A stretch of DNA of 64,000 nt. Source: Klebsormidium nitens (Eukaryota > Streptophyta > Klebsormidiophyceae > Klebsormidiales > Klebsormidiaceae). This document shows, one piece after another, positions 12,601-23,875 of the stretch. The notes under the pieces are model-generated. The model was given only the letters and a program-made list of their open reading frames with translations. It was not told the DNA's origin and did no database searches. The stretch is from NCBI GenBank assembly GCA_000708835.1, contig DF237183.1:1-64000 (forward strand), given 5' to 3'. Position numbers and translations under genes: made by a program. Every line of letters starts with the position of its first letter. The first letter of the stretch is position 1.

Positions 12601-15600
12601 GACAGGCTGAGCTTTCACCTGGTGATCTTGTCTGTACATCTCCACAGCCACCCGCGCGACCCGGATCGCGCTCCGCAGCCCCGTCGGATGCGTGTAAGCG
12701 TACTGCGAGAAGTTTGCCGAGTACAGCACCGGGGGCAGTTCCGGGTCGGGCACATCCATCCACGAGTAGTCGACCTTCTTCCCGGTGCCGCACGTGCGGT
12801 TGAGCGAGCGCAGGGTCTCCGTCAGATGCGCCTCCCAAAGAACGGTCACTTTCGCAAGCGAGTCCCGCGCTGCACCGGCGTTTGGGGAGCGATGTCAGTC
12901 AAATGCTTCATTTCCTCCGTCTTTCTATTCCGGTGGTTCCGATCGAGCGAACCGTTGAAGCTCGGCTCAAGTGCCCTTGTCACAGACTCAATCTTGGAAA
13001 GCGAGTCGCCCACCGTTCAAGGAGCCTAATCGTGTCAACGGGAGTCGAGCAAGCAAGCTGGTTTGCAAGGGGTCGCAGGGCGCACAACGGACACCCGTCC
13101 TCAGAAATGAGGGTCCGTAGAAGGGCTACTAGACCCTGATCCCTGGAAAATGTTGACCTACGGCTCACGGAGACCAACTCCTTACCCAATCACGTAGAGC
13201 TATTCTCAAAGATGTGGCACATATGCAGGCGATATATAATTGAGAATCGAGCAGACTGGGAGAAACGCCTCGATGGCAAACTGAATCTTTCAAGCGACAG
13301 GCACATTTCGCTGATTATGATTGAACTCATTCTATGGCATAAAGCTCTACCCCAAGACAAAGAGAGACAGGTTAAAAGAACAAACAGGTACCATAAGAAA
13401 GGCGATGACAGATTGAAGTGGGGACGACGACCGTCTGAATCTTATGATGAACAGGGCATGAATGACAAGCGACGTGAGGAACACAAATATGTTTTACGGC
13501 TCAGCTGAAGACTCACTGCTAACGTTCATACAAGGTGGTCAGAATGTTAGAGACACCTCCCACAGCACACAGCGTGGTGGGTTTTCCCATTCTGGCCACT
13601 CTCCTTCTCTGAAAGCCGAAGGCCCCTTGACATTTCAAACGAAATGTCGAAGCCGAAGCGAACACTTACACCGCCAGGAGAAGCGAGGAGCCGACTAAGA
13701 GAGACCGTCACCTGTCGTGGCGCTCTTGGTGCAGTTGTTCTTGGTGAGATCCGGTGTGTCCATCCACACATAGCCCCGCAGCCTGCGCGCATCCCACCAC
13801 AGCCGCAGGATCTCCTTCCGCTCGCTCCACGTGGCCGCCGTTGCCGCGATGCCAAACACCAGATTCCTCAACCTAGTTCTCGGGTGCGGCCGAGTGACCA
13901 CTGTCAGAGGGTTTCCGTCCTTCCCCAACGTTACCACGTCCGTTACGCCCCGAGAGCGTTCTCCGTCTTCCGTCTCCTCCCCGGCTTGCAAAAGTCTGGT
14001 CGCACCCTGGTGCAAAGCCGTCAACCCCTTGCCCGTCTCAATCCAATTACGCCCTTCCTCAGATCTCTGCAACCGCCCCGCCGCGCTTCGTTGCCCCCCT
14101 GTTAAATGACTGTCCAACCGGTTACCGTGGATGGCACCCGTACCTACAATCTGACTGTCTACACTGCCCCCCGTTTGCATAGATAGCGCACGCCCTGACC
14201 CGGCACCGTCGATAAATGACTCCGTCGCCTGTGCGCTCCTATCTGTCCCCTGTCTAGTTCCTACTCCTAAGACACCATTCTGTCCACTCTCGCTCAGTGC
14301 GCCTCCATCGGTTCCGCTCAACTCCGTCGCTGAGAGTGTACCGCTATCGCTATCCTGGTTTCTCAAAATTTGCAACCCTCTGCCAACCGCCTCGCCCGCT
14401 TTTCCTGTGTGCTTGACGTCAATACCTTCTAACTCATGATTAAACTTGACTGTCGTTTCTTCTAATCCCACGATGACCTGCTTTTCCAACTCCGCTCCCC
14501 CTTCAGCTGCCTTGTTCTCCGTAGCCCCCGTTCTCTGTAACAACGACCGTCGTTTTCTTCGGAACACTGGTCCAGTCTCAGAGGCCAGCTTTGAAACGTG
14601 CTTTCTTCGCGCTTCCTCGAGGCTGGCATTGAAAGGGATGACCAATGAACCATTGTACCGACCAGAAAGTCGGACGTCGATGACTTTGTGACTGCCGTCT
14701 GCAAGAACAACGAGAAAAGTCGGGTCATGATCTGGAGATTGCCAGAGCAACAGACCAAATTTCAACCGTTTCTTTCACTCGAACAACTAACAGCTTCTTC
14801 TCCTGCGTGATGAGGCTTTGATTAGGACCTGTCGCCCTGAGCTTGAAAACGAACTCCTTTTTCCTGCTATGCCTCTGTACTGATGACAGCATCACCTCCC
14901 ATTCAAACGAATCGTCTTTGCGCAAGGAATGAGAATTCGTTCAGAAGCGGCATCAACAGAAACCACCACTCAATCCTGAAGCCTGTTGCTGAAGCTCGTG
15001 CAAAAAGCATCTGAGACATTCGGCTAAAACCTTTGGGTATTCAGAAGTCACTCTTGGAGCCTTGGAGCCTTAGAGCAATCACTGGATAAGGCTCCTAGCA
15101 ACCAATTGATAGAACCCGGGTTCTCAACTAGTTTAGATCATGTACTGGAGGATAGTACGGCTCCCGGTTTCAAGACGCCTCACTAACTTGGCACCCATAG
15201 AGTCTGAGGTTGTGCAGATCCGCGCATCGCATTGATTCATCCTGAAGGTGCCCTGTCAAAGCCTGCGGCACCATCCGACTGATCATTGCCCACGGCTTCC
15301 AGTCCTGCCTCCTCTGCCATGGTTCTTTGCAGTTACAACTGTGATCTTGAAAAGCCAGCACTGCCATTTTGAAGACCCACCTCTATGCCTCCATTGGAGC
15401 AGCGCCCCTGGCAGCCAGCAGCGGTTGGTCATGCTGCGCCCAATCAGCATCATCCACAGCCACGCCAGCAGGAGGCCCATCAGAAAGAAGCCGCCCCTAG
15501 TTAGCCCCTCCTTGACCACCCTGCGAGTCCGCGCACGCCTCTCTGGTTCAAGACTGAACCATGCCCGCAACCGCTTGGCGAAGGAAGCCATTACGGCTAG

Positions 15601-15645
15601 TGCCTTCTGGGGCCCCACATCGGACCAGCGAACGGAGACCCCCAT
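9612..15645 (-). CDS. DUF604 / Fringe-like glycosyltransferase, single-pass membrane protein
   Basis: This is a likely Golgi type II glycosyltransferase of the plant DUF604 (Fringe-related, beta-1,3-type) family; donor and acceptor are unknown. Exons in transcription order: 15381-15645, 14829-14915 (tentative), 13712-14731, 12619-12869, 11637-11936, 10778-10996, 9612-10133. Exon 1 encodes a basic segment and one membrane helix (FLMGLLLAWLWMMLIG). The catalytic domain begins near residue 404 with NLVFGIAATAATWSERK. It then carries GLRSAIRVAR, the metal-binding WYVMGDDDT, SSES-like SESHLQN, GYGGGGFAIS and GFHQYDLLGN...HPVTPFLSMHH, and ends in a C-terminal DUF604 tail (ISIAWGYSV). A hydrophilic linker of about 250 residues between anchor and catalytic domain is unusually long. 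The start could be ATG 15645 or 15591 (887 or 869 aa). Exon 2 rests on phase alone. The catalytic exons are certain. Confidence 0.9.
10624..10813. repeat. Three degenerate copies of an exon/intron donor boundary
   Basis: The true 5' splice site at 10778 and about 35 bases of exon (10772-10813) recur in the following intron at 10624-10668 and 10691-10730. All copies share cctcacct followed by gaggcaca, and both intronic copies keep the donor dinucleotide on the minus strand. The spacings are about 67 and 81 bases, so this is an old tandem duplication. Confidence 0.8.
11899..12250. repeat. Three copies of the acceptor edge of the DDD-motif exon
   Basis: The true exon edge at 11899-11957 carries the reverse of WYVMGDDDT plus the acceptor. 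It recurs at 12044-12109 and 12189-12250 inside the upstream intron. Copy 2 would still read GDVLWYVRGDDDT and keeps its acceptor AG. Copy 3 has decayed to WYVIGND and has lost the AG. Confidence 0.85.
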
Positions 15646-17506
15646 GGCCGACAAACTGGCAGGGCCACCTGGGAGTGTCGGCACATGGTCAGACTTTTGA
15701 AGCTTTTCTTGATGAGAGTTGCTAGCTTGAGTGCGCTACAGAAAGTCAATTGTGTCCTTGCTTCTTCCCTGAACTTTTGGCCAGTGTCTCAGCGCCTTGT
15801 TACTGCGGGAAAAATGAGCTGATGGTATACGAGGCTTGTGCGGCATCGCCTTCAATACTGCTGAGTATTTGGAGGGCACTTCACCATGATTCTCAGCCAC
15901 TCAATTGTGAGAAGCTCATACTCGCTACTGAGTGGATGCAGCATAGACAACCGCACATCAAGCCACTTCAAAGGTATGCTGACAGAATGGCACGTCAATC
16001 TGATCACCTTCTCACTGTTCTGCCATCTCTGAGGCCTGCTATAGAATCACATGTTGAAGTACTGCGGTTAAAAACACCTCATGATTCTTAAGAAACATAA
16101 CGTGGTCTACTCTTGTTCAGAAGGCAGGATGCTATTTCTCAAAGCAGGGACTGAAATATGTTGAAAAATAGCGGTCGACACAAGCTTGGTTAAAATGGTG
16201 GTACTATCAACAAGAGTGCAGAAAAAGGTCCTCTACAAGAACGGTTTGGAGGGATGTGAAACAAGGTTCATAATCATTGGTAGTACCACTCAATATATGG
16301 TTGCAGCACGCAGCCTTCATGTCAATTCGAGACGACAGTTCCAATTTCGTTACAGGAAATCTAGGGCCTGCTGAGGTGCCTCACAATTTGCAAATTGACT
16401 CAAGCTGAGCTCTCTACGAGCCTCATTGTTTGATTGATAATATCCGAGAAGGATAGGAAATGTGTAAAAGCCAGCTGAAGAGGCACAGGCTTTTCTTTCT
16501 AAGGGCGACTGGACTGCCTCTTTTAGCAGAGAACATATAATGCAACTGGTTCAGATCATCTCCCAACACTTTAAGCTAATGCTGCAAAACTTACCAACCA
16601 CATTTCAGCACTCTTGCATTGCACTTTTCTCCCACCCCTTCGGCGACTCCCGTTCATTAGTACATAGAAGTGTCCTACTTAGATCAAGCTGGCTAATCGC
16701 TGCTTAGATCTTTCAGCTACACATTCTTTCTCTAGCTTCTGCCAGAAACCACAAAGACGCAGCAATCAGGCCTTCAGCTTCAAACCGCTCCTTCTGTTTG
16801 CCTCTTCCAAGCTTGAAGACTTTGATTTCCGAAAGGACTGAAGCCACCACAGATGCTACCTACTTTTCGCGGCACATCGCACGCGTATTAGTCAAACGTG
16901 CCTGATCTGTGCAAACGCCCCTGCCGCATCCCTGCCAGCCATAACTTTCAGCACCCATGTCCAGCAGTGGACTGTGGCCACAGGGAATGCTTAGCTGGGA
17001 TACAGTTGAGGTACTGCAGCACTGCTACTGGACTCTGCAACCCGTACTTGTACTTGGGTACAAGGGGAAGATCACTGTCAACTCTCCGTCGTTCGATAAG
17101 GAAGGTATACAATCTTGACGGCTGATTTCGCCCAGATTGATCTTTGTTGCTCGTACATCAGTGCAATGATGTCAGCTCGGACCTGAAGTTGGACTCGGAG
17201 TCCGAGCCGAGGCAGCTAGACTGGCCGCAGCGCCTGCCTCTGACTCCGAGTCCGAGCTTGTGAACACGATTAAACAAAGAGCAAAGCGCACGCTGAGCTG
17301 GGGAGACGCAGGGCGAAGGACGGCTAGGAGATTTGGTGTTTGGCGACTTTTCCGAAGGCAGTGATTTGTCAGGACGTAACGCATCAATGCAGGCTTGAAA
17401 CAGATTAGTCAAGGGGTTGCAAGGGGCGCGCTGGAAGAATGTTCCGGGGTTTGGGGGCCTGATTGAGAGCGGAGGCGACGGTCGTCGCTTGTAGCGCGCG
17501 GATACC
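15646..17506. other. Divergent intergenic region (glycosyltransferase / RGG protein)
   Basis: This 1.86-kb region separates two head-to-head genes and should hold both promoters. A 113-residue open frame at 15750-16091 (+) has no motif and non-coding-like composition, so I do not call it. Around 17190-17265 the motif ggactcggagtccgag recurs with variation (GAGTCC palindrome-like units) close to the RGG gene start. No TATA box could be assigned with confidence. Confidence 0.5.
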
Positions 17507-20500
17507 ATGGCGACACAGAATTTCTTTGCCCTCTTGGATGATGAGGAAAATGACGACCCTCAGGCCCTGCTAGCCAAGGCGGCCGCCGCCCCTGCAAAGG
17601 AGCAGGCTGCCGCGGCCCCCCCTGCCAAGAAGACTGCACCCAAGGCAGCGCAGGCGGAGGCAGGTACGACAAGGCAATCCTTCTTTGCTACCATTTTCGA
17701 ATGTTTGCCAGTTTGTCAAGATATTTCTGTGAAGTGTTAAGTCTGCTTTTCCTGGCGGTAATGGTTAGTGTTGTTGCAATTCGCTGATGCAATGCATGCA
17801 GAAGAAGCGGTCTTTGAACTTTTTGGTCAGGGGGCACTGCATGACTTGTTTTCTGTGCTTCTCTTAGAGAATGCTGGGAAGCTTCGGGTTTCTTCGTCTT
17901 AAATGTCATGCATCTCATCATACTCTAGATTCAAATGATGAAAGTCAGCGCCAAGTTGCATACTACATCAAGTTGCATACTACATCCTCGCTTTGGCTTA
18001 TCGCCTCATAGCAGTCCGAATCTAGTAAGTGTGCCAGCAGACAGTGCCAAAGGTGCCAAAGGGTGTCATTGCGGATCCTGTCTCTCCAGGCAATGGGTCC
18101 GTGCAGCAACTCACCAATTGCAATACATTAGACAAACAGGCAGGCAATGCGAATGCAATTAAGTAGTTCAGAACGGGATGCAGAGTCATGGTGGAGTCGA
18201 GAGTTGGAACGTGGTTTCCATTTGTGCACTGGGATAACAACTCTGAGGAAATGCAATCTCACTTTCTAAGGTTTCTCTTTCTGCAACTCACTGGCGTTTG
18301 TTTGTGCTGACAAAAGAGACCCCTGGTTGACCAGCAGGGATGCTTAGAGATACATTGAGTAGGTGGCTTGTTCTGTTCCGGTGTTTGCAGCCGTATCTTC
18401 CACAGAGGCGCTTGGGTGCTTACTGTGTTGTCAGCCAATGTCACTTTTCTGACAGAAATTGGCATGTGTCTTGCATAGTCTAACTTAATTGCTAGTTCTT
18501 TTGGTCCACCGCTTGCATGGGGCACACTGGCATTCCATGGTACTTTGGTAAATTGCTGGCAGCATCCTAATGCAGCTGGAAGATTAGCAGATTTTGCAGT
18601 TGTGATGTTTTCCTGCATTTACAAAGTGCAGTGATCCTTGATTACCACTTCGGACACCAGTGTTCCACATTTTGCGACATGTCACTTTTATAGTTGACTT
18701 GGTGAGAACGATGTTTGCGCTGCTGCTTCAACAACCCCTAAGCAGGGCACATATTGAGGCTGATCTTGACCACATGTTGATCCTGTATTATGTTGAAATC
18801 GCTGCTGCTGATCGAGAGTTTCAAGACATGGGCGTCGTCCAGTACAATTAAGACGCACATTGCATCCTATCTAGTTGGTGCCTTCCCCAAATTACTGCAA
18901 AACTTTCTCTCCAATTTTGGTTGCTTGACCATGAATCCTCGTGAGGGGTGCCAATTGTATGTTTGCTTCCTATCCTCCTGAATCCTCCCCATGCTTCTCC
19001 CTCTCTAGTTGCGCCCTCCCCGCGCCAGGTCGGCAACGGTCCTCCCCGTGGTGGACGCACTGGCCCCCGTGAGGGCGGTAACGGTAACCGCGCTCCGGGC
19101 CCTCCTTTCCGAGGCAACAACCGCGAGGGGGGGTTCAACCAGGGTGGTTTCCCCAGCCCCCGCCAGAATGAAGAGGGCGGCCGGGAGGATCGCAGGAGAG
19201 AGCCCAGGGCCCCCCGGGGCGGTGGCGGCGGCCGTGGCGGTGGTGCTGGTCGTGGGGAGGAGGGTGGCCCCCACCGGAAGCGCGAGTTTGACAGGAGGAG
19301 CGGAGCTGGGCGCGGGTGAGAATCGATCTTTATGGGGACGCCGCTTGTAAGGAGGTGTGGGAGTTTGCCACTGTTGCGTCCAAGTAAATCTGCTGTGCTT
19401 TGTAGGTGTCAAGTGGAGGGGAAATGACTGTCCCCCCTTCGATGTTAGAGGGCCTAGAAGAGCACCAGCCGTTGATCCTGTAATAATGAGAGGCGTGGTA
19501 TTGTAGCATCTGAAGAGCACATCTGAGGATTCCTGAAGGAGAGCTGTTGCGTCCGATCATCCACGGGGTTTTGGGAATTAGTTGTCTTTGTTGTAAATTG
19601 CAGGACCAGTCACTGAAGTTGGCGCGAGTGTAGGCAAGTCTATTTGACGCTGCAGTTCCTCCTGGAGAGCCTGCATGTCGTCTGGTTTCATTGTTCACAG
19701 ACTTGAGCTATTCTGCAACCTTTCCTCATGTTTGAAGAAGGTTGCGGAGCAGGCAAATTGGTTTTCAACGGCGCTGTTTGCTCTTCTTTTCAGTGGTGAG
19801 GTGATGAAGAAGTCCGGCGCTGGCAAGGGCAACTGGGGGACCGAGTCTGACGTGGACGTTGCACCAGGGTAAGCAAGCTAGCTCGTTCTTCTCGTCTTGT
19901 CAGGAGTTGATTTTGATTCTTACCACTTTCTTTCAATCATGCATCTTGCAGCTGCTTTTGTTGGCTGTTGGCCAAATCTGGTGATGTATGCTCAAACTGG
20001 GCAGATTGCAACAGAAGCAGCGGGGGTCGAATTGGGGGCTGCCTTCATTGACCTATTGCCTGATTAGTTGGTTGGATGGTGAAAATGCAAGGTGCCTTTG
20101 AGGAAAGTTGGATCGTTGCCTAGCATTGTCTGAGCTCAAAAGATGAAAAGGTCTTGTTTTCGTAGGCAGGCTGTTGCTTGTCATGTGCTTCCCTCATCAA
20201 TCCCTTTCCAAGCACCTCCGCATGGTTATACTTGCTGAATTCAGCGGTTGCTCCCCTCTGCCTCCCTTCTTGCAAAAAGATCTCTTGTCTTTTCTCGCTA
20301 TCAGTCTCCCCACTTTGTTAACATCTGTTTCATCATTCTCTGGGCATCTTGCTTCTCACAGCAGATATTTCCACGTGTTCCTTGAGAAGCTCCCATGTTG
20401 CTTATCTCAGGGACAAGTTACTGAACCCTGAGCCCCAGAACCCTGGACCTTTGCTGCATCCTAAACCCACCTCATCACTTTTCCGGGTGCTCTTGCATGA

Positions 20501-22273
20501 TAGATGTTTCAATCATCCCCTTTTCAAACTTTTGAATATCCAAACTTTGCAGCACCCCCGCCTCTGAGGCCGTATCCACCCCTGTTGCGGAGGCTGTTGA
20601 CGAGAAGTCCGCTGAGGACGCGCCAGCTGGCGAGGAGGAGAAGAAGGTGGAAGAGACTGCAACCGAAGAGGCGCCCGTTGAGAAGGAGCTCACGGAGGAG
20701 GAGAAGGAAGCGCAGGCCGAGAGGGAGCGCGAGGAGAAGGTAGGAGAGTTTTGGGATGTCTGTCATGGGTTTTTAGTTTTGGACTGTTTTGGCAGGGTTG
20801 GAAGATGCAAGGTTTGCCAGCTGGTAGGATTGGGCTTGAATGCATGATCTGAGGGCCTCAGATTCTCAAGTTGGGGTAGGAAGCAACTGGAAAGAGGTTT
20901 TGGGAAGAGTGGTGGGCTTGCGAAAGTGCAGCTGTGCTTGTTTGGTTTTAGACTTATGTGGTGCACACTTTGTCTCACGCTTCAATGCAGTAATTTTGAC
21001 TCAGTCTCTCGTGAAACGACCTGTAGATGTTGAGAGGACAAAGTTGGTGAAGTCAACCACAAATGTCGTTTGGTCGACACTGAAGTAGTCAATACTCAAA
21101 CTATGTTGATTTGAAGAAGCTGTATTGTTTCAGAGGTCCGAAACTAAATGATATCCTGCTCAACGTCAACCTAAACTCCAATGATGGAACCCTTCTTTTA
21201 GAAACTCAAAGCCGCTTTCTCTGCGCAGGAGATGACCCTGGAGGAGTACGAGAAGGTGCGCGCGGAGAAGCGCAAGGCGCTGCTGGAGAAGAGCCGCACC
21301 GAGGAGCGCAAGGTGAAGGTGGACAAGGACCTCGCCAAGATGCAGGCGCACAAGAAGGCAGAGCCCGAGGACATCTTTGCGCTGTCGGGCGACAAGGCCA
21401 AGGCCAAGAAGAAGGACACCAAGGACACCAAGGCGGACGAGAAAGACGCCGCCGCCGCCAAGAAGAAGGTGAGGCCCCAGGGGGTTTCCTGGGGTGGTGT
21501 GTGAGGACTGATCTACGGTTCTGAAGGTTGCAGAAATGCATGAAAAAACTCTCAGACCATCCTGTATGCATTTTGTAAACGGACACTCGTGATTGGAGGG
21601 TAAATTTTTATGTTTCCGGCTGTAGCCTCGGCCTGGCCTGCGGAAATCAGGCTTGAGGCTCCCACTGTTTCTTTTGAAATTTCCAGAGTGTTCTTGTTGT
21701 GGTGGTTGCATCTGCGCCGCATAAAAGCGTTTCTCTCTCCGATTGTCCTTCATATATTGCGAGCAGGAGAAGGATGTCACCGCTTCTGAGCCGGAAAGCT
21801 CAAGAGTGGCATGCCTGGTTCTTTCAACAAGTTCGATTATGCCATGCTGCCGAGCTCAGCCGTGCTTAAGAACCGGCCATCGCTCGTCAATTGATTAAGC
21901 AAAGACTTTCGAGATTGGGTCAGAGTCAGAATGGATCATTAGAGTGGTTGTACAGAAGACTCTGCAGTTTTGTTATGGCGATATCAAAGCACACTCAACT
22001 CCTGTGTATCAGGTGAACGTCAACGACTTCCTGAAGCCCGCCGAAGGCGAGGCACCGCGTGACTACTACCGCGGCGACGCGGGGCGCGGTCGCGGGCGTG
22101 GTTTCCGCGCCGAGGGCGGCCGGGGGCGCGGCAGCGATGGCCGCGGTGGTTTCAGCGGTGCCCGTGGCGGAGGATTCGGAGGAAGGGGCGATGCTCGCGG
22201 CTTCCAGGGGGGCCGTACCGCTCCCGCACCGAAGATGGACGAACAGCAGTTCCCAGCCCTAGGCGGCAAGTAG
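17507..22273 (+). CDS. RGG-box RNA-binding protein, HABP4/SERBP1 (plant RGGA) family
   Basis: This is a likely cytoplasmic mRNA- or ribosome-associated protein. Exons: 17507-17663, 19009-19315, 19794-19868, 20553-20739, 21229-21468, 22013-22273. All are phase-consistent, giving 408 aa. Residues 1-52 match the Stm1-like N-terminus (MATQNFFALLDDEEND), followed by an Ala/Pro/Lys stretch. Residues 53-155 are Arg/Gly-rich with several RGG and PRGG units. The family motif AGKGNWGTE follows near residue 165, then a Glu/Lys-rich acidic block. The conserved MTLEEYEKVRAEKRKAL core is in exon 5. The end is NDFLKPAEGE, RGG repeats and the family tail MDEQQFPALGGK. ATG 17507 is the first in-frame start. 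The first intron is long (17664-19008) and holds a 17-base tandem repeat at about 17953-17986. RNA binding is inferred from the family. Confidence 0.95.
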
Positions 22274-23152
22274 GCGGTCTCGGGACCGGCATTGGACACC
22301 ATGTAGCGGAAGAAGACGGGTGCTCAGACTTGGGCTGAGCTTATCATAACGTGGACATGGGTATTGAGTGGTTACGAATCATAGCCCTTGTTTTCGAGGT
22401 TCTCAGGATCGGTCAGAGTAGAGTCCTATGCGGGAAGGAACTCGACTTGCCTTACATGGTGCTTTTCTCACGCCAGAGAGTAAAGCTCTCGAAGGCCGTT
22501 TGCAGCATCCTAAAGTAGTGTTGAGGCGGTTGGCCGCAAAATGGCGGCATGTGAGTGCAGTTGATGACGACGTTCTGTAGTTTTAGCAGATTCGCGCTTC
22601 AAGTTTGTTGCAACCGATCAGTGAGTCCAACGAAGTGACCAGACTTGCATGCATCAGGCGTCAAGCTACCGAATCCGAAGCCTTTCAAGTTATGAGAGAT
22701 CAGGCTTTGCGTGATGCATGCAATGTATTGGACCATGACTGAGCACCTGCTGTGACAGCAGCCCTGCTGAGCACAAATACTTTGGAAAGTATCAGTGGAT
22801 TGACGCGGTTCAGAAGATCAGGCTAGTGCGTTTTCCTCCGGCCAGGCTAACGCGCCCTGAACGCCATATCTGATTTAATATACTGTCAACTGATTCTGGA
22901 CTCGTAATTTCTCGTGACATGCTCAATTTATGTCCCAGTTCGACGGTGGTTTCACGTACTAGGGTCACCGTCTGCTAGCATGTGGCACGGCCTATGTTTG
23001 CTCCCCTTGTATAGTTGGCACCTGCGCATATAAATTATAACATGCTCTAATGATAATCCAGATGGATTGATACTATATCAACATACTGTGGCAATACTTG
23101 ATGGCCATGCAGCTACGTCTGGCCATCAATTATATTGGCCAATGGTTAAGTT

Positions 23153-23180
23153 GGATCCATATGGAAGCTTCCATGGATCC
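23153..23180. repeat. Imperfect inverted repeat with 14-bp perfect core
   Basis: The core atggaagcttccat is a perfect palindrome and is flanked on both sides by ggatcc units. There is no evidence of function. Confidence 0.7.
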
Positions 23181-23679
23181 CATGTACAGTTAGTATCGAT
23201 CGTCTCATGATCGATATATGCCAGAGAGTCATGGTTGTAGTTGGAATAGACGATCATTCTATATTCGTGGACGGGATTGGTCACGACACTGAAGTGCAGC
23301 GTACGTTCCACCCGGTGATACATGTGTGTATGCAAGCACTAGCCTGCAAGCAAAGAGCTGTGATCGACATCTCCGGCGGCCGGTAATTGATCGCCAGAAA
23401 TGAGTCCTGGAGGAAGATTGCGCAAGCAACTTCGACGTCAGGTTTTGCAGCGAGCTCTAGCTGCAAGGGCCACGCCACGATGCGGCGTCGTCTGTTAAAA
23501 CCTAGCTGTACCTGGTTTGTGCTACTAGACCTGATTGTGGTACAACGTTCCAGTACTCAATCCCTGAATTGAACCATCCGGTCAGCTTACGGATTGCTGT
23601 CAATCTGGAGCATTCAAGCGTACGCTTATTGTCAAGATTAATGGCTGCACTTACTTTTCGTATTGGTGGTTGACAGACC

Positions 23680-23715
23680 GTTTGTAAGAGTAGCGTTCCA
23701 GCTACTCTTACAAAC
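23680..23715. repeat. Perfect 15-bp stem hairpin, 6-base loop
   Basis: The arms at 23680-23694 and 23701-23715 are exact reverse complements, with loop gttcca. The hairpin lies 161-196 bases past the stop codon of the minus-strand histidine kinase. It may be a 3' UTR structure, or the foldback scar of a small element. No poly-U tract follows, so it is not a bacterial-type terminator. Confidence 0.85.
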
Positions 23716-23875
23716 TCGGGCAATGATCAACTTCGCCTTATCTTTGACGACCGCTCTACTTTTTGAATGGTTGTTTCACTGATCTACGTATGCAGAAGAC
23801 CGACAACATCGTGCTTCGTGTCAATGACGGTTGCCTTGCAAGATGCACCCTTATTTTGGGCATGGCAGTTAGCTA

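Larger units (their letters stand above)
22274..23875. other. Intergenic region between convergent RGG and histidine kinase genes
   Basis: This is the 3' flank of both genes; no gene was found. It contains an inverted repeat around 23153-23180 and a strong hairpin at 23680-23715, which lies just past the histidine kinase stop. The rest is unremarkable AT-rich DNA. Confidence 0.55.

Noticed and set aside
14462-14758. Alternative frame for glycosyltransferase exon 3
   Set aside because: Only the frame reading FLVVLADGSHKVIDV stays open through to the catalytic domain and keeps phase with exons 4-7.
15750-16091. 113-codon open frame on the plus strand upstream of the RGG gene
   Set aside because: No motif, no codon bias like the neighbours, and no splice-consistent partner exons.
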